From positions 40,927 through 104,926 of the forward strand of contig JAFRAS010000005.1 in NCBI GenBank assembly GCA_017405265.1: a DNA stretch of 64,000 nucleotides, read 5' to 3'. Below, piece after piece: positions 43,550 to 52,136 of this stretch. The notes under the pieces are model-generated. The model searched no databases and was not told the origin of the DNA. It saw only the letters and a list, made by a program, of their open reading frames with translations. The stretch's first letter is position 1. The number at the start of each line of letters is the position of its first letter. A program made the position numbers and the translations under genes. This DNA comes from Candidatus Saccharimonadota bacterium. Its GTDB lineage: Bacteria > Patescibacteriota > Saccharimonadia > Saccharimonadales > Saccharimonadaceae.

Positions 43550-43644
43550 ATTTTCATTCTAAAATCCCTACCTGAAACGAAACTGAATTCGCCGAGGACT
43601 CTTTATTTTGTCGCAAAAAGTGTTATAATTACTCTGTCCATCAT

Positions 43645-43720
43645 GCGCCCGTAGCTCAGTGGATAGAGCACCAGCTTCCGGAGCTGGGTGTCGTAGGTTC
43701 GACTCCTATCGGGCGTACCA
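43645..43720 (+). tRNA. tRNA-Arg (CCG)
   Basis: Acceptor GCGCCCG/CGGGCGT (first pair G-U), anticodon stem CCAGC/GCTGG with loop TTCCGGA (CCG), encoded A73 and CCA. -10 TATAAT at 43624-43629. Confidence 0.95.
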
Positions 43721-43740
43721 TATTCCCGTGTTTTCTTGGT

Positions 43741-43777
43741 GAAAAATCGAGCCGTGCGCGTGGGGGCTCGATTTTTC
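43741..43777. terminator. Bidirectional terminator between tRNA-Arg and the rRNA methyltransferase gene
   Basis: A perfect 13-bp inverted repeat (GAAAAATCGAGCC / GGCTCGATTTTTC) with an 11-nt loop. T-runs occur on both strands. Its right arm reaches the stop codon region of the minus-strand gene at 43777. Confidence 0.85.
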
Positions 43778-44340
43778 TATTCAATTTTTTTCGCCTCGAA
43801 CAGTACTGTCGGCACCGCGGGCGGCGGTGTAAAATCCCGCGAGAAAAGTGGCAACCGAATCCGCGTCGCGTATTCGCGCGTCAACTCTCGCCCGAGTTGC
43901 GACGTATAATGCCTGCCGTTATTTAGCATTTTAAGTGCAAACTGTTTCTGCAGGATAAGGTAAAAGGCCGAAGGCCGAAGCTCGAGCATTTTTCGAATAA
44001 TCTCCGCCGAAATATCAAACGGTGGGTTCGAAAACACCTTGAACTCCGACGCTCCCGCCTCGCGCAAAATCCGCAAAACATCAATTTCAAGAAAATCCCC
44101 CTGAATAATCTTCACATTTTCTCGCTTTGCAAGATTTTTCCGGAGCCTCGCACAAGTCTCCGCGTCTTTTTCAATCGCAATTACGAGTGCGCATCTCTTC
44201 GCGAGCGCCTCCGTAATCACTCCCGACCCCGCCCCAATCTCCACTACTACGTCTCGCTTTCGAATATTACTATGCCCAATCAGCTCCAGCGCCCTCGCCG
44301 GATTTCGTAAAAAATGTTGAGATAGTTGATATTTTCGCAT
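43777..44340 (-). CDS. rRNA adenine N6-methyltransferase (KsgA/Erm family), short
   Basis: The protein is 187 aa. The family's N-terminal QHFLRNP, SAM motif I VEIGAGSGVIT, acidic loop IAIEKDAE, DFLEID, and catalytic motif IV SNPPFD are intact. The helical C-terminal domain of KsgA (usual length ~260-280) is missing or reduced, so RsmA and Erm-like roles are both possible. It would dimethylate adenines in rRNA. TATAAT at 44347-44352 is six bases before the ATG. Confidence 0.82.
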   Translation of the reverse strand: MRKYQLSQHFLRNPARALELIGHSNIRKRDVVVEIGAGSGVITEALAKRCALVIAIEKDAETCARLRKNLAKRENVKIIQGDFLEIDVLRILREAGASEFKVFSNPPFDISAEIIRKMLELRPSAFYLILQKQFALKMLNNGRHYTSQLGRELTREYATRIRLPLFSRDFTPPPAVPTVLFEAKKIE

Positions 44341-44390
44341 ACATATATTATATCATATTTGCCAAAAATCATAAAATATTATGCTAATGC

Positions 44391-44448
44391 TTGACATTTT
44401 AGCAAACTTGCTGTATAATCGCAATACTTCCACATTGGGAAGAGTATT
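44391..44448 (+). promoter_or_regulatory. Consensus promoter and 5' hairpin of the Thr-rich secreted protein
   Basis: TTGACA (44391-44396), 17 bp, TATAAT (44414-44419). The leader starts with a hairpin: AATA-CTTCC (44423-44431) pairs with GGAAG-(AG)-TATT (44438-44448), then GAGGAGG precedes the ATG. A strong, stabilised leader suggests high expression. Confidence 0.75.
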
Positions 44449-44468
44449 TTAAGAGGAGGAATCTTACG

Positions 44469-45116
44469 ATGAAAAAGATTCTGGTTGCCATTTTGTCTCT
44501 CTGCTTACTTCTGCCGGCCTTTGCTTTCGCCGATTGCCCCGGCGAGCCCCCGATTGAATATCAGGTTTGGAACATCACCGACGGCGAGCTGATTTGTACT
44601 TTCACGAATCAGAACCCCTATTGCCCTGCGCCTCCCGCGCACGTCGAAACTACTGTCGTGACCACGACTACCACAACGACCACTGTTGCCACTACGACCT
44701 GTCCCGGTCAGCCCCAGCGCTCCCGCCCCTGTGACCAGTCCGAAGAGCGCATCAAGCTCGACAACATGCGCTCTGCCGCCCTGAAACAACTGAAAAAGTT
44801 CAAGAATCGTCACAAAGAGGCCGAAACCGGCTGGACCTACATCAAAGCCGAGCGTGTTCTCTGGGGCTGGGCCCGCTACATCCTCAAAATCTATCTGAGG
44901 AACGACTACACCGACGAAACAATCAAGATCTACCAGTGTCTCCACTCCGACGGCCGTCTCTATTACACCACCGATTACCGTGTCGATTCCGGAAAATACG
45001 ACGACGAATGGATTCTCGGCCGGAGCGTCGACGGTATTATCGACACTCTGCGCTACCGCATCAAGACCGCGCCGGAGTCCGACACCGAATCCGAATGCCA
45101 GTGTCAGTGCAAATGA
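44469..45116 (+). CDS. Secreted Cys-rich protein with Thr linker
   Basis: The protein is 215 aa. A typical signal peptide (MKKILVAILSLCLLLPAFAFA) ends near residue 21. A first domain with three Cys is followed by a linker made almost only of Thr and Val (about residues 61-77), then a helical segment and an ending with CQCQCK. Eight or more Cys suggest disulfides, and a DsbA-like oxidoreductase is encoded 0.7 kb downstream. No family recognised. It has a consensus promoter and a strong terminator, so it is probably abundant. Confidence 0.75.
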   Translation: MKKILVAILSLCLLLPAFAFADCPGEPPIEYQVWNITDGELICTFTNQNPYCPAPPAHVETTVVTTTTTTTTVATTTCPGQPQRSRPCDQSEERIKLDNMRSAALKQLKKFKNRHKEAETGWTYIKAERVLWGWARYILKIYLRNDYTDETIKIYQCLHSDGRLYYTTDYRVDSGKYDDEWILGRSVDGIIDTLRYRIKTAPESDTESECQCQCK

Positions 45117-45134
45117 CATTTTCCTCCTCACCCC

Positions 45135-45161
45135 GCCCCGCTCAAAAGCGGGGCATTTTTT
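45135..45161 (+). terminator. Terminator of the secreted protein gene
   Basis: Perfect 7-bp GC stem GCCCCGC/GCGGGGC with loop TCAAAA, followed by ATTTTTT. Confidence 0.9.
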
Positions 45162-45804
45162 ACTCAAATTTCCGCTTCGCCACCGCCTCGGCACTCGAGT
45201 CGTTCACGAACTCGTCCTGTGGTAAAAACCCCATCATCTTCTCAATAATCTTCGCGAGCGTCAAAACCCCGAGAAATCTCCCCTCGACATCAATCACAAA
45301 AAGCAGGCTTTGCTCCGTCCGAAGTATTGCCGCGAGCGCCTCCGAGAGTAGATAATCCGGCCGGACATAACACACGTTTTTCTCCACGAACTTTTTCGCC
45401 TTGTCCGTCTCTTTAATTTCGAGACTATTGAGCTTTTCTGTCGAAAGCACCCCGACAATTCGCTTCATTTTATCCACCACTGGAAACCGCGAAAACCCCG
45501 ATTTATATAACTTATCAAGCATCAAGGGTCCGAGATAATCCGTTTCATACACCAGCGGCACTTTTTCCGCCGGAATCATCGCCTCCGCGACCTTTCGCTC
45601 CGGAAAACTCATCGCCGCCCCGAGCAGTTTTTTATCATTAGAATCGAGCACACCACTCGGCGCATTTTTTAAAATCAAAATTAGCTCCTCCAGAGAAGAA
45701 ACGACAAAATCCTCACTTTTTCTCGGAGGCCCCGAGGGCGCTCCAATAATTTCAGAATTTTCATCCCCGACCCATTTTTCCAGCCAATTTTTGAAAGCTC
45801 CCAT
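45160..45804 (-). CDS. CBS-domain pair protein (CorC/CNNM-type)
   Basis: The protein is 214 aa. ERKVAEAMIPAEKVPLV opens a tandem CBS (Bateman) module, as in the cytoplasmic part of CNNM/CorC-type ion transporters; KSGFSRFPVVD and VIDVEGRFLGVLTL are the repeat cores. The transmembrane domain of those transporters is absent. It probably senses adenine nucleotides and regulates a partner. TATAAT at 45811-45816 is six bases before ATG. It is divergent from the DsbA-like gene. Confidence 0.82.
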   Translation of the reverse strand: MGAFKNWLEKWVGDENSEIIGAPSGPPRKSEDFVVSSLEELILILKNAPSGVLDSNDKKLLGAAMSFPERKVAEAMIPAEKVPLVYETDYLGPLMLDKLYKSGFSRFPVVDKMKRIVGVLSTEKLNSLEIKETDKAKKFVEKNVCYVRPDYLLSEALAAILRTEQSLLFVIDVEGRFLGVLTLAKIIEKMMGFLPQDEFVNDSSAEAVAKRKFE

Positions 45805-45852
45805 GAGAAAATTATATCACTCTTTTTATCTTTGTGATATAATATATATATT

Positions 45853-46578
45853 ATGAGTAAAGGTGCAAAAATTTTTATTGGCGTCCTTTGTGTCGCTTTT
45901 TCTGGTTTCTTAATCTGGGCGCTTGCCACTCGCCCGGTCGAAAAAACTTCGCTTTTTGAAACTCTCGACCCTCTCGTTCTCCACGAAGGCCATGTCGAGA
46001 CTGGAAACGGCAGCGTTGACCTCCTCGAAGAACACGTGAAAGGCGACCTCGAAACCGCCGAGCTCGTCCTCTATGAATACGCCGACTACCAATGCCCCGG
46101 TTGCGCCACCGTTAATCCCTGGGTGAACGCACTTCTCGAAGAATACTCCGGTCGCGTCGCCGTCGTTTTCCGCAACTACCTCCTCTCTTACCACGCCAAC
46201 GCCCGCTCTTCTGCCGCCGCCGCCAACGCCGCCGGTCTCCAGGGCTACTGGAAAGAATACGCCGACTATCTCTTTGCTAATCAGTCCTCCTGGGAGTCTC
46301 TGACTGGCTCTGTTCGGACGAAATACTTCGAAGACGCTCTTGCTTTTGTCAGCGAAGGCCGCGCCGACCTCGAAAAATTCGCGAGCGACTTGAGCTCCGA
46401 CGCCGTCTCGGCCAAAATCGACTACGACCACGCCATGGGCACGAAATTGGCGCTCTCCTCGACCCCCGCTTTTTACTATGAAGGCGCCGAAATCGACTGG
46501 TACGACAAGGTCCAAACCGACGAAGATTTCCTGAACTACTGGCGCACTTTCTTTAACGAACATCTGGAGAAAAAATAA
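45853..46578 (+). CDS. DsbA-like thiol oxidoreductase, membrane-anchored
   Basis: The protein is 241 aa. The N-terminal anchor is residues 6-25. The thioredoxin-fold active site is Cys81-Pro-Gly-Cys84 in ADYQCPGC, followed by VVFRNYLL and the cis-Pro loop SSTPAFYYEG. It belongs with BdbD/DsbA-like Thioredoxin_4 proteins that oxidise secreted proteins. A Cys-rich secreted protein upstream is a plausible substrate. aspS starts in its stop codon (TAATG). Confidence 0.88.
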   Translation: MSKGAKIFIGVLCVAFSGFLIWALATRPVEKTSLFETLDPLVLHEGHVETGNGSVDLLEEHVKGDLETAELVLYEYADYQCPGCATVNPWVNALLEEYSGRVAVVFRNYLLSYHANARSSAAAANAAGLQGYWKEYADYLFANQSSWESLTGSVRTKYFEDALAFVSEGRADLEKFASDLSSDAVSAKIDYDHAMGTKLALSSTPAFYYEGAEIDWYDKVQTDEDFLNYWRTFFNEHLEKK

Positions 46579-48338
46579 TGCGCACGCTCTCTCTTGAAAC
46601 AAAAAACCATCTCGGCGAAACCGTCGAAGTAATGGGCTGGGTCAACTCCCGTCGCGACCACGGTGGCCTGATTTTCATCGACCTCCGCGACCACGAGGGA
46701 ATCATCCAACTCGTGATCACTCCTGAAAAATCCGCCGCTTTCGCTCTCGCCGAAAAATTGCGTGACGAATTCGTCATCCGCGCTACCGGAAAACTCCGCG
46801 AGCGCGAAAAAGACCTCGTGAACCCGAACATCCCGACTGGCACTATCGAACTCGTCGTGGACGAGCTCACCCTCTTGAACCGCTCCGACACTCCCCCCGT
46901 GAACACTCACGACGACGGCCCGAAATCTGGCGAAGATTTGCGTCTGAAATACCGCTTCCTGGATCTCCGCCGCCCCTCGATGCAAAAAATCCTGAAAGAC
47001 CGCTCCGATTATTATGCCGTCTTGCGCGACTACATGCGAAAAAACGATTTTATTGAGGTTACGACCCCGATTCTCGCGAACTCCTCCCCCGAGGGCGCGC
47101 GCGACTTCCTCATCCCCGCCCGTCTCCACCCCGGGAAGTTCTACGCCCTCCCCCAGGCTCCGCAACAGTTTAAACAACTCCTGATGGTCGGCGGCGTCCC
47201 CCGTTATTTCCAAATCGCTCCCTGTATGCGCGACGAAGACCCCCGTGCCGATCGTCTCTATGGCGAGTTTTACCAACTCGACCTCGAGATGTCCTTCGTC
47301 GAAGACGGCGAAACCGTCCGAAAGACTATGGAACCCCTGATTACTTCTCTCGTCACCGATTTTGCGAAGAAAAAGTTGAAATCCGACGAAATCCCGCGCA
47401 TCTCTTTCCGCGACGCGTTTGAGACTTACGGTACGGACAAGCCCGACCTTCGCTACGATTTGAAATTAATCGACTTGACTGACGACCTGAAAGACACCGA
47501 ATTCAAGGTCTTCAAGACTCCCTGCGTGAAAGCTATTTGCGTGCCTGGCGCCGCCACTCTTCCTCGCTCGAAAATCGACGAATTCACTGACCTGGCCCGG
47601 AAACTCGGCGCCGGTGGTCTCGCTTACATTCTCTATACCGCCGAAGGCCCGAAATCTCCGATTTTGAAATTCATGTCCGAAGCCGAAATTAAAAAAATCG
47701 CCGAAAAAACCGGCGCGAAACCCGGTGACGCCGTCTTCTTCGGCGCCGGCGAGCGTAAAAAAGTGAATAAAATCCTGGGCCAGCTCCGCATCGCCTTCGC
47801 CGGCCACTTCGGTCTGAAAGACGATAACCTTGTTGCCCTCTGCTGGATTGTCGACTTCCCCTTCTACGAAGAAGACGAAAAGACGAAAAAGCTCGACTTC
47901 GCCCACAACCCCTTCTCGATGCCAAAAGGTGGTCTCACCGCTCTGAAAGAAACCGAGGACAAGCTCACCATCTCCGCCGACCAATTCGACATGGTGATGA
48001 ACGGCTACGAAATCTGCTCCGGCGCCGTCCGCAACCATGACCCCGAGATTATGTACGAAGCCTTCGGCCTGTTGGGATACGACCACACTTTCGTCGAAGA
48101 GCGTTTCGGCGGCATGCTCTCCGCGTTTAAGTTTGGCGCCCCTCCGCACGCCGGTTGCGCTTTTGGTCTCGACCGCATCTTTATGGTCCTTGAGGGCGTG
48201 AAAAACATCCGCGACATCGTCGCCTTCCCGAAAAACGGCTCCGGCGAAGATTTGATGATGGGTTCTCCCTCCGTCGTGGACGACATCCAGCTCGAAGAGG
48301 CTCACATTTCCATCAATCTCGACGAAGACGCCGAATAA
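46578..48338 (+). CDS. aspS: Aspartyl-tRNA synthetase
   Basis: The protein is 586 aa, bacterial type. The OB-fold anticodon domain (EVMGWVNSRRDHGGLIFIDLRD) is followed by class II motif 1, motif 2 (FQIAPCMRDEDPRADR), the bacterial GAD insertion (about residues 290-400), and motif 3 (GAPPHAGCAFGLDRIFM). Whether it also charges tRNA-Asn is not decided here. GGAG lies before the overlapping start, so translation is coupled to the DsbA-like gene. Confidence 0.96.
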   Translation: MRTLSLETKNHLGETVEVMGWVNSRRDHGGLIFIDLRDHEGIIQLVITPEKSAAFALAEKLRDEFVIRATGKLREREKDLVNPNIPTGTIELVVDELTLLNRSDTPPVNTHDDGPKSGEDLRLKYRFLDLRRPSMQKILKDRSDYYAVLRDYMRKNDFIEVTTPILANSSPEGARDFLIPARLHPGKFYALPQAPQQFKQLLMVGGVPRYFQIAPCMRDEDPRADRLYGEFYQLDLEMSFVEDGETVRKTMEPLITSLVTDFAKKKLKSDEIPRISFRDAFETYGTDKPDLRYDLKLIDLTDDLKDTEFKVFKTPCVKAICVPGAATLPRSKIDEFTDLARKLGAGGLAYILYTAEGPKSPILKFMSEAEIKKIAEKTGAKPGDAVFFGAGERKKVNKILGQLRIAFAGHFGLKDDNLVALCWIVDFPFYEEDEKTKKLDFAHNPFSMPKGGLTALKETEDKLTISADQFDMVMNGYEICSGAVRNHDPEIMYEAFGLLGYDHTFVEERFGGMLSAFKFGAPPHAGCAFGLDRIFMVLEGVKNIRDIVAFPKNGSGEDLMMGSPSVVDDIQLEEAHISINLDEDAE

Positions 48339-48416
48339 TTTCGATTTTTAATCATTTTCACGTCTTTCTGTGCTATAATTTTAATACCATAAGTATTATA
48401 GTAAGGAGGATTCTTG

Positions 48417-50258
48417 ATGGACGACTCAATAAACACTAACCCGGCCCCTAACCCGGCTCCCGATTTTACGCCCGAGCCAGTTCCGACCCCGGAATCGACC
48501 CCCGCTCCCGAACCCACTCCTGAACCTGCTCATGCTCCCGAGCCAATTCTCGCTCGAGCTCCTGAAAACCCTGAACCAACCACCCCGACCGAATCGACCG
48601 CCTCAGTAGAACCCACCACCGAACCGACCCCCGAACCCGCCGTTCCCACCGCTCCCGTCACCGACCTCCCGCCTCTCGCCTCTACCGAGCCGAAGCCAAA
48701 AAGCCACAAAAAACTCTTCGCCATCATCTGCGCTTCTCTCGTTGTCATCGCCGGCGTCGTTCTCGCAATCGTCCTGAATCTCCCGAAAAACTCCGACGGA
48801 GAAACGTCGTCTCAGACCGACCTCTCGAAGCTCATCCCGAACCTCGCCACTCTCGACATCGACCTTGAGCCCTCCTCTTTTACTCAAAAAGTTAACTTGA
48901 GCGACCTCTCGAGCCTAAAAACTTACACTTACGCCGAGAGCTACAACGATTTTCTGAATGATTACAAATCCGGCTCTCTCCCCGCAGTTTACGTCACAGA
49001 CTTCCTCTTCGACGGCATCTCCGTCGCGAAAGACGGCGACACTCCGATCGGCGGCACGGTCGTGAATTTGAACACCGCCGGCAACGTTCGCTTCACTGGC
49101 ACCCTGAAAAAGGGCATGCTCGCCGTAAACACCAACGGAAAATCCGGCACCTTGAATATTTACCTAAAAAACGCCACCATCGACAGCGACAGCAAAAAGT
49201 CCCCCGCAGTTTACATCTATAATTCCGACATCAACTATGCCGACCTCGGCGTTACTATCAGCCCAATGAAGGGAACAAAAAACGAAATCATCGGTGGCAA
49301 ACTCAGTAAGGTCAGTCTCGTCGCCGGCGACCTTTACACTGCCGACGAAATCGGCGAAGACTACGCGAATGTCCTCTTTGCTCGCGTGAAAGCCGACGCC
49401 GAAAACCTCGCCGATGGCGATCCCGCCTACTATTACAAAGGCGCCGGCGCCATCTCCTCCGACATCGACCTCGACTTCGAAGGCGAAGGTTTTCTCTCTG
49501 TCACGAGCTACAACAAAGAAGGCATCGAGGTGAAGTCCGACCTCTCCTTCTCCCGTGGCATCGGTGACTACTCAATCGTCGCCCTCGATGACTGTCTGAA
49601 CACCACGACCGCAAAAGATTCGAGCGCTTACTCCTCCTACTCCTCACTTCTCTATATTAACGTGAAGTCTCTCTACGCCGCAGTCAGCGCCGACGGCGAC
49701 GAAGGCGACGCTATCGATTCGAACGGCTCGCTCGTCATCGCCGGTGGCACCGTTCTCGCCTTTGCCCACCCGACTTCCGCCGACTTCGGTCTCGACTCCG
49801 CCACCGCACGCGACGTCAGCAATAACCAATACGGCACCTACATCACCGGCGGCACCGTTTTCGCCACCGGCTCCATGTTCGAAGGCCTCTCCGGCACCCA
49901 GCCCTACGTCGTATTTTCTAACAAGGCCGATATTGACACCGGCTCCGTCGTCATCACCGATTCCACCAACTCCTTTGGCTTCAGCACCGGCCTCGACCGC
50001 AATTTCACCACCGCCCTCTTCTCCTCCTCCGCCGTGCGCTCGGGTGCAAATTACACCCTCACCATCGGTGACACCGTCCTCACTGCCACCGGGAGCAAAG
50101 ATTTCTCCGTGAATACCGCCCAAGGCGGCGCCCCGAACGGCACCGCTCCCTCCGGCGAAGCTCCCGCCGACGCCCCCGAGCCGCCCTCCGGCGAAGCCCC
50201 GAACGGCGAAACTCCTCCCGCCCTCCCCGACGGCGAATCTCCCTCCACTAAACAATAA
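48417..50258 (+). CDS. Large membrane-anchored beta-helix (DUF4353-like) protein
   Basis: The protein is 613 aa. An N-terminal cytoplasmic region of about 90 residues has Pro-Glu-Pro-Thr-type repeats, then one helix (LFAIICASLVVIAGVVLAIVL). The rest is Ser/Asp/Gly-rich with beta-helix-like turns (GDEGDAIDSNGSLVIAGGTV, YGTYITGGTVFATGS), like the polyphosphate-operon DUF4353 protein at 41-42 kb. The C-terminus is Pro/Gly/Glu-rich. Probably a surface glycan-binding or adhesion protein. AAGGAGG selects ATG 48417 over TTG 48414. Confidence 0.75.
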   Translation: MDDSINTNPAPNPAPDFTPEPVPTPESTPAPEPTPEPAHAPEPILARAPENPEPTTPTESTASVEPTTEPTPEPAVPTAPVTDLPPLASTEPKPKSHKKLFAIICASLVVIAGVVLAIVLNLPKNSDGETSSQTDLSKLIPNLATLDIDLEPSSFTQKVNLSDLSSLKTYTYAESYNDFLNDYKSGSLPAVYVTDFLFDGISVAKDGDTPIGGTVVNLNTAGNVRFTGTLKKGMLAVNTNGKSGTLNIYLKNATIDSDSKKSPAVYIYNSDINYADLGVTISPMKGTKNEIIGGKLSKVSLVAGDLYTADEIGEDYANVLFARVKADAENLADGDPAYYYKGAGAISSDIDLDFEGEGFLSVTSYNKEGIEVKSDLSFSRGIGDYSIVALDDCLNTTTAKDSSAYSSYSSLLYINVKSLYAAVSADGDEGDAIDSNGSLVIAGGTVLAFAHPTSADFGLDSATARDVSNNQYGTYITGGTVFATGSMFEGLSGTQPYVVFSNKADIDTGSVVITDSTNSFGFSTGLDRNFTTALFSSSAVRSGANYTLTIGDTVLTATGSKDFSVNTAQGGAPNGTAPSGEAPADAPEPPSGEAPNGETPPALPDGESPSTKQ

Positions 50259-50270
50259 CCCAACAAAAAC

Positions 50271-50295
50271 AGCCGAGCTAACCACTCGGCTTTTT
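50271..50295 (+). terminator. Terminator of the beta-helix gene
   Basis: 7-bp stem AGCCGAG/CTCGGCT with loop CTAACCA, followed by TTTT. Confidence 0.85.
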
Positions 50296-50313
50296 GAGCA
50301 CGTCTGATAAGCG

Positions 50314-50398
50314 TGGTGCCCGGAGCGGGACTTGAACCCGCATGAGTTTCCTCATTCGATTTTAAGTCGAACGCGTATACCAATTCCGCCATCCGGGC
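50314..50398 (-). tRNA. tRNA-Leu (TAA)
   Basis: Class II tRNA of 85 nt with a long variable arm. Acceptor GCCCGGA/TCCGGGC, anticodon stem TTCGA/TCGAA with TAA, encoded CCA at 50314-50316. Confidence 0.95.
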
Positions 50399-50467
50399 GC
50401 CCTTTCATTATACCATTTTTTTCGCTAAAATAAATAGGGGTGGGCTTTTTTAATACGAAAGGAATAT

Positions 50468-51310
50468 ATGCCAAATCCCCTTATCAACGCCCAAATCGAG
50501 GAATATCTAAAATTCTGCGCCCTCACCCGCCGCATGAGCCCCGAAACCATCCGCTCAAAAATCTCGAGCTACAAACTCTTCGTCGAAGAAACCGGCTGCC
50601 CCAATCTCGAAAATTTCACGAACGAAGTCCTCAATTCTTTCATCAACGCCGAAACCCTCCGCGGCATCTCCGCCCGCACGATCAACCTCCGCGTCCGCCA
50701 CCTCTCCGCCCTCGTGAACTACCACCGCAGTTTCGACGTAAAAATCCCCCTGAACCTCATTCTGGTCCAAAAACTCCGCGAAGCCCCGCCCCGCCGCCTC
50801 GTCTATTCCGCCTCCGAAATCGAATACGTTTTGAAAAAGACCAGAGACCTCCCCGAGTGGCTCCTCGTCCGCTTCTTTTTTGACACTGGTCTTAGAATCA
50901 GCGAAATCGCCCACCTCCGCCTCGAAAATTTCAGCGGCCCCCACATCACCTGCATCGGCAAAGGCCAGAAAAAACGCGAAGTCTGCCTCCCAATGAAAAC
51001 CTACCGCCAATTCCGCGCCTACCTAAAAGAATACGAAATCACTGATTATATCTGGGCGCCCCTCGCCGCCGTCTCCCCCGAAGCCTACCACCTCCGCTAC
51101 CACCTCCGCCGCATTTTCCGCCGCGCCGGCTTCAGCGATTTTTACCCCCACTCTCTCCGCCACTCCTTCGGCACCGACCTCCAACGCCGCGGCGCCACCC
51201 TCCTCGAGATGCAGCTTATGCTTGGCCACGCGAGCTCCGACACCACCGAACGCTACATCCACGCCCTCGACAACCACATCGACGAACTTTTTATCAAATA
51301 CCGCTCCTAA
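50468..51310 (+). CDS. Xer-type tyrosine recombinase
   Basis: The protein is 280 aa with a SAM-like N-terminal domain and the tyrosine recombinase catalytic domain. Catalytic residues are Arg143 (DTGLRISE), a Lys near 165 (GKGQKKR), His228 and Arg231 (HSLRH), His254 (MLGHASS) and Tyr263 (ERYIH). Length and lack of element context suggest a housekeeping Xer enzyme that resolves chromosome dimers, though a role in integrating the 24-36 kb island is possible. AAAGGA lies before the ATG. No dif site was found by eye. Confidence 0.88.
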   Translation: MPNPLINAQIEEYLKFCALTRRMSPETIRSKISSYKLFVEETGCPNLENFTNEVLNSFINAETLRGISARTINLRVRHLSALVNYHRSFDVKIPLNLILVQKLREAPPRRLVYSASEIEYVLKKTRDLPEWLLVRFFFDTGLRISEIAHLRLENFSGPHITCIGKGQKKREVCLPMKTYRQFRAYLKEYEITDYIWAPLAAVSPEAYHLRYHLRRIFRRAGFSDFYPHSLRHSFGTDLQRRGATLLEMQLMLGHASSDTTERYIHALDNHIDELFIKYRS

Positions 51311-51888
51311 AATCGCATAATCCCGAGCGAATACCTCTGCGAAAACCGCAAGCTCGGATGCTCTCGCAAAAATTCCTCCACCGCCCGCGCCGGCCCCGGG
51401 AGCTCCGGATTATTATAATCATGCACAACTAAAACTCCGCCCTTCTCCATCTTCGGCGCGCAAAGTTTAAGCGACGTCCGAATCGATTGATAAAAATCCC
51501 CATCTAAGAAGCCGAACGAAATCCTCTCTGGCAAGTCCGTCTCAGAAAGTTCCTCAAAAAACGCCTTCCGAATAATCGGAACTCTGAGGTTTGCCCTTTT
51601 AAACCGCCGAATGAGCTCCGCCTTCGACGCCGGGAGCTCCCCCTCCTGAAAATTTTCCCCCGCGCTTGACGCGTCGAATCGCGACTTTTTCGGTAACCCC
51701 GCGAAGGAGTCGTAAAGCCACAATTTCTTCGTCGCCCCATTTTCCTCCAAAATCCTCTGAAAAATCACCGACGAATCCCCCTTATAACACCCAAACTCCA
51801 CCGCGTCCCCCGCGATACTCAAAACCTCCCGAAAAATCCGCATAATTTCTTCGGTCTCATCCGGGCTCACCTGAAAATCTTTTCTCAT
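51307..51888 (-). CDS. TylF/MycF-like class I methyltransferase
   Basis: The protein is 193 aa. VEFGCYKGDSSVIFQRIL is the SAM-binding start, LWLYDSFAGLPKKSRFD matches the TylF family, and FGFLDGDFYQSIRTSL and VVHDYNNPELPGPARAV provide the metal-binding Asp and substrate loop. These enzymes O-methylate sugars; the target here is unknown. TATAAT lies nine bases before the ATG. It overlaps the recombinase 3' end by 4 bp. Confidence 0.82.
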   Translation of the reverse strand: MRKDFQVSPDETEEIMRIFREVLSIAGDAVEFGCYKGDSSVIFQRILEENGATKKLWLYDSFAGLPKKSRFDASSAGENFQEGELPASKAELIRRFKRANLRVPIIRKAFFEELSETDLPERISFGFLDGDFYQSIRTSLKLCAPKMEKGGVLVVHDYNNPELPGPARAVEEFLREHPSLRFSQRYSLGIMRF

Positions 51889-51931
51889 TTCTCTATTATT
51901 ATACCAAAAAAGGTGCTATAATAATAGATAT

Positions 51932-52007
51932 GCCGTGATAGCTCAGCTGGTAGAGCAGCCGCCTTGTAAGCGGCAGGTCATCGGTTCAAACCCGATTCAC
52001 GGCTCCA
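51932..52007 (+). tRNA. tRNA-Thr (TGT)
   Basis: Acceptor GCCGTGA/TCACGGC, anticodon stem CCGCC/GGCGG-type with loop CTTGTAA (TGT), encoded T73 and CCA. -10 TATAAT at 51917-51922. Confidence 0.95.
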
Positions 52008-52036
52008 TTTTTTTACCCTATTTTTTAAACATAACC

Positions 52037-52107
52037 TTGACAATTTTCGGTTTTTGGTGTATAATAGAGAGATGTGCTAACGCCTACCCAACAGAGGTGG
52101 GCTTAGC
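52037..52107 (+). promoter_or_regulatory. Consensus promoter and structured leader of the GGDEF gene
   Basis: TTGACA (52037-52042), 17 bp, TATAAT (52060-52065). The transcript should begin near 52072 and at once form a 12-bp hairpin: GCTAA-GCC-TACC (52076-52088, C81 bulged) with GGTG-GGC-TTAGC (52096-52107). GAGGAGGG then precedes ATG 52137. It could stabilise the mRNA or be a small regulatory element. Confidence 0.75.
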
Positions 52108-52136
52108 GCTTGTACTTTAATGAGGAGGGAATTTAC

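Noticed and set aside
50468..51310. The Xer recombinase as the integrase of the 24-36 kb island
   Set aside because: It is 14 kb from the island, has host-like composition and housekeeping Xer length, and no att sites were found.
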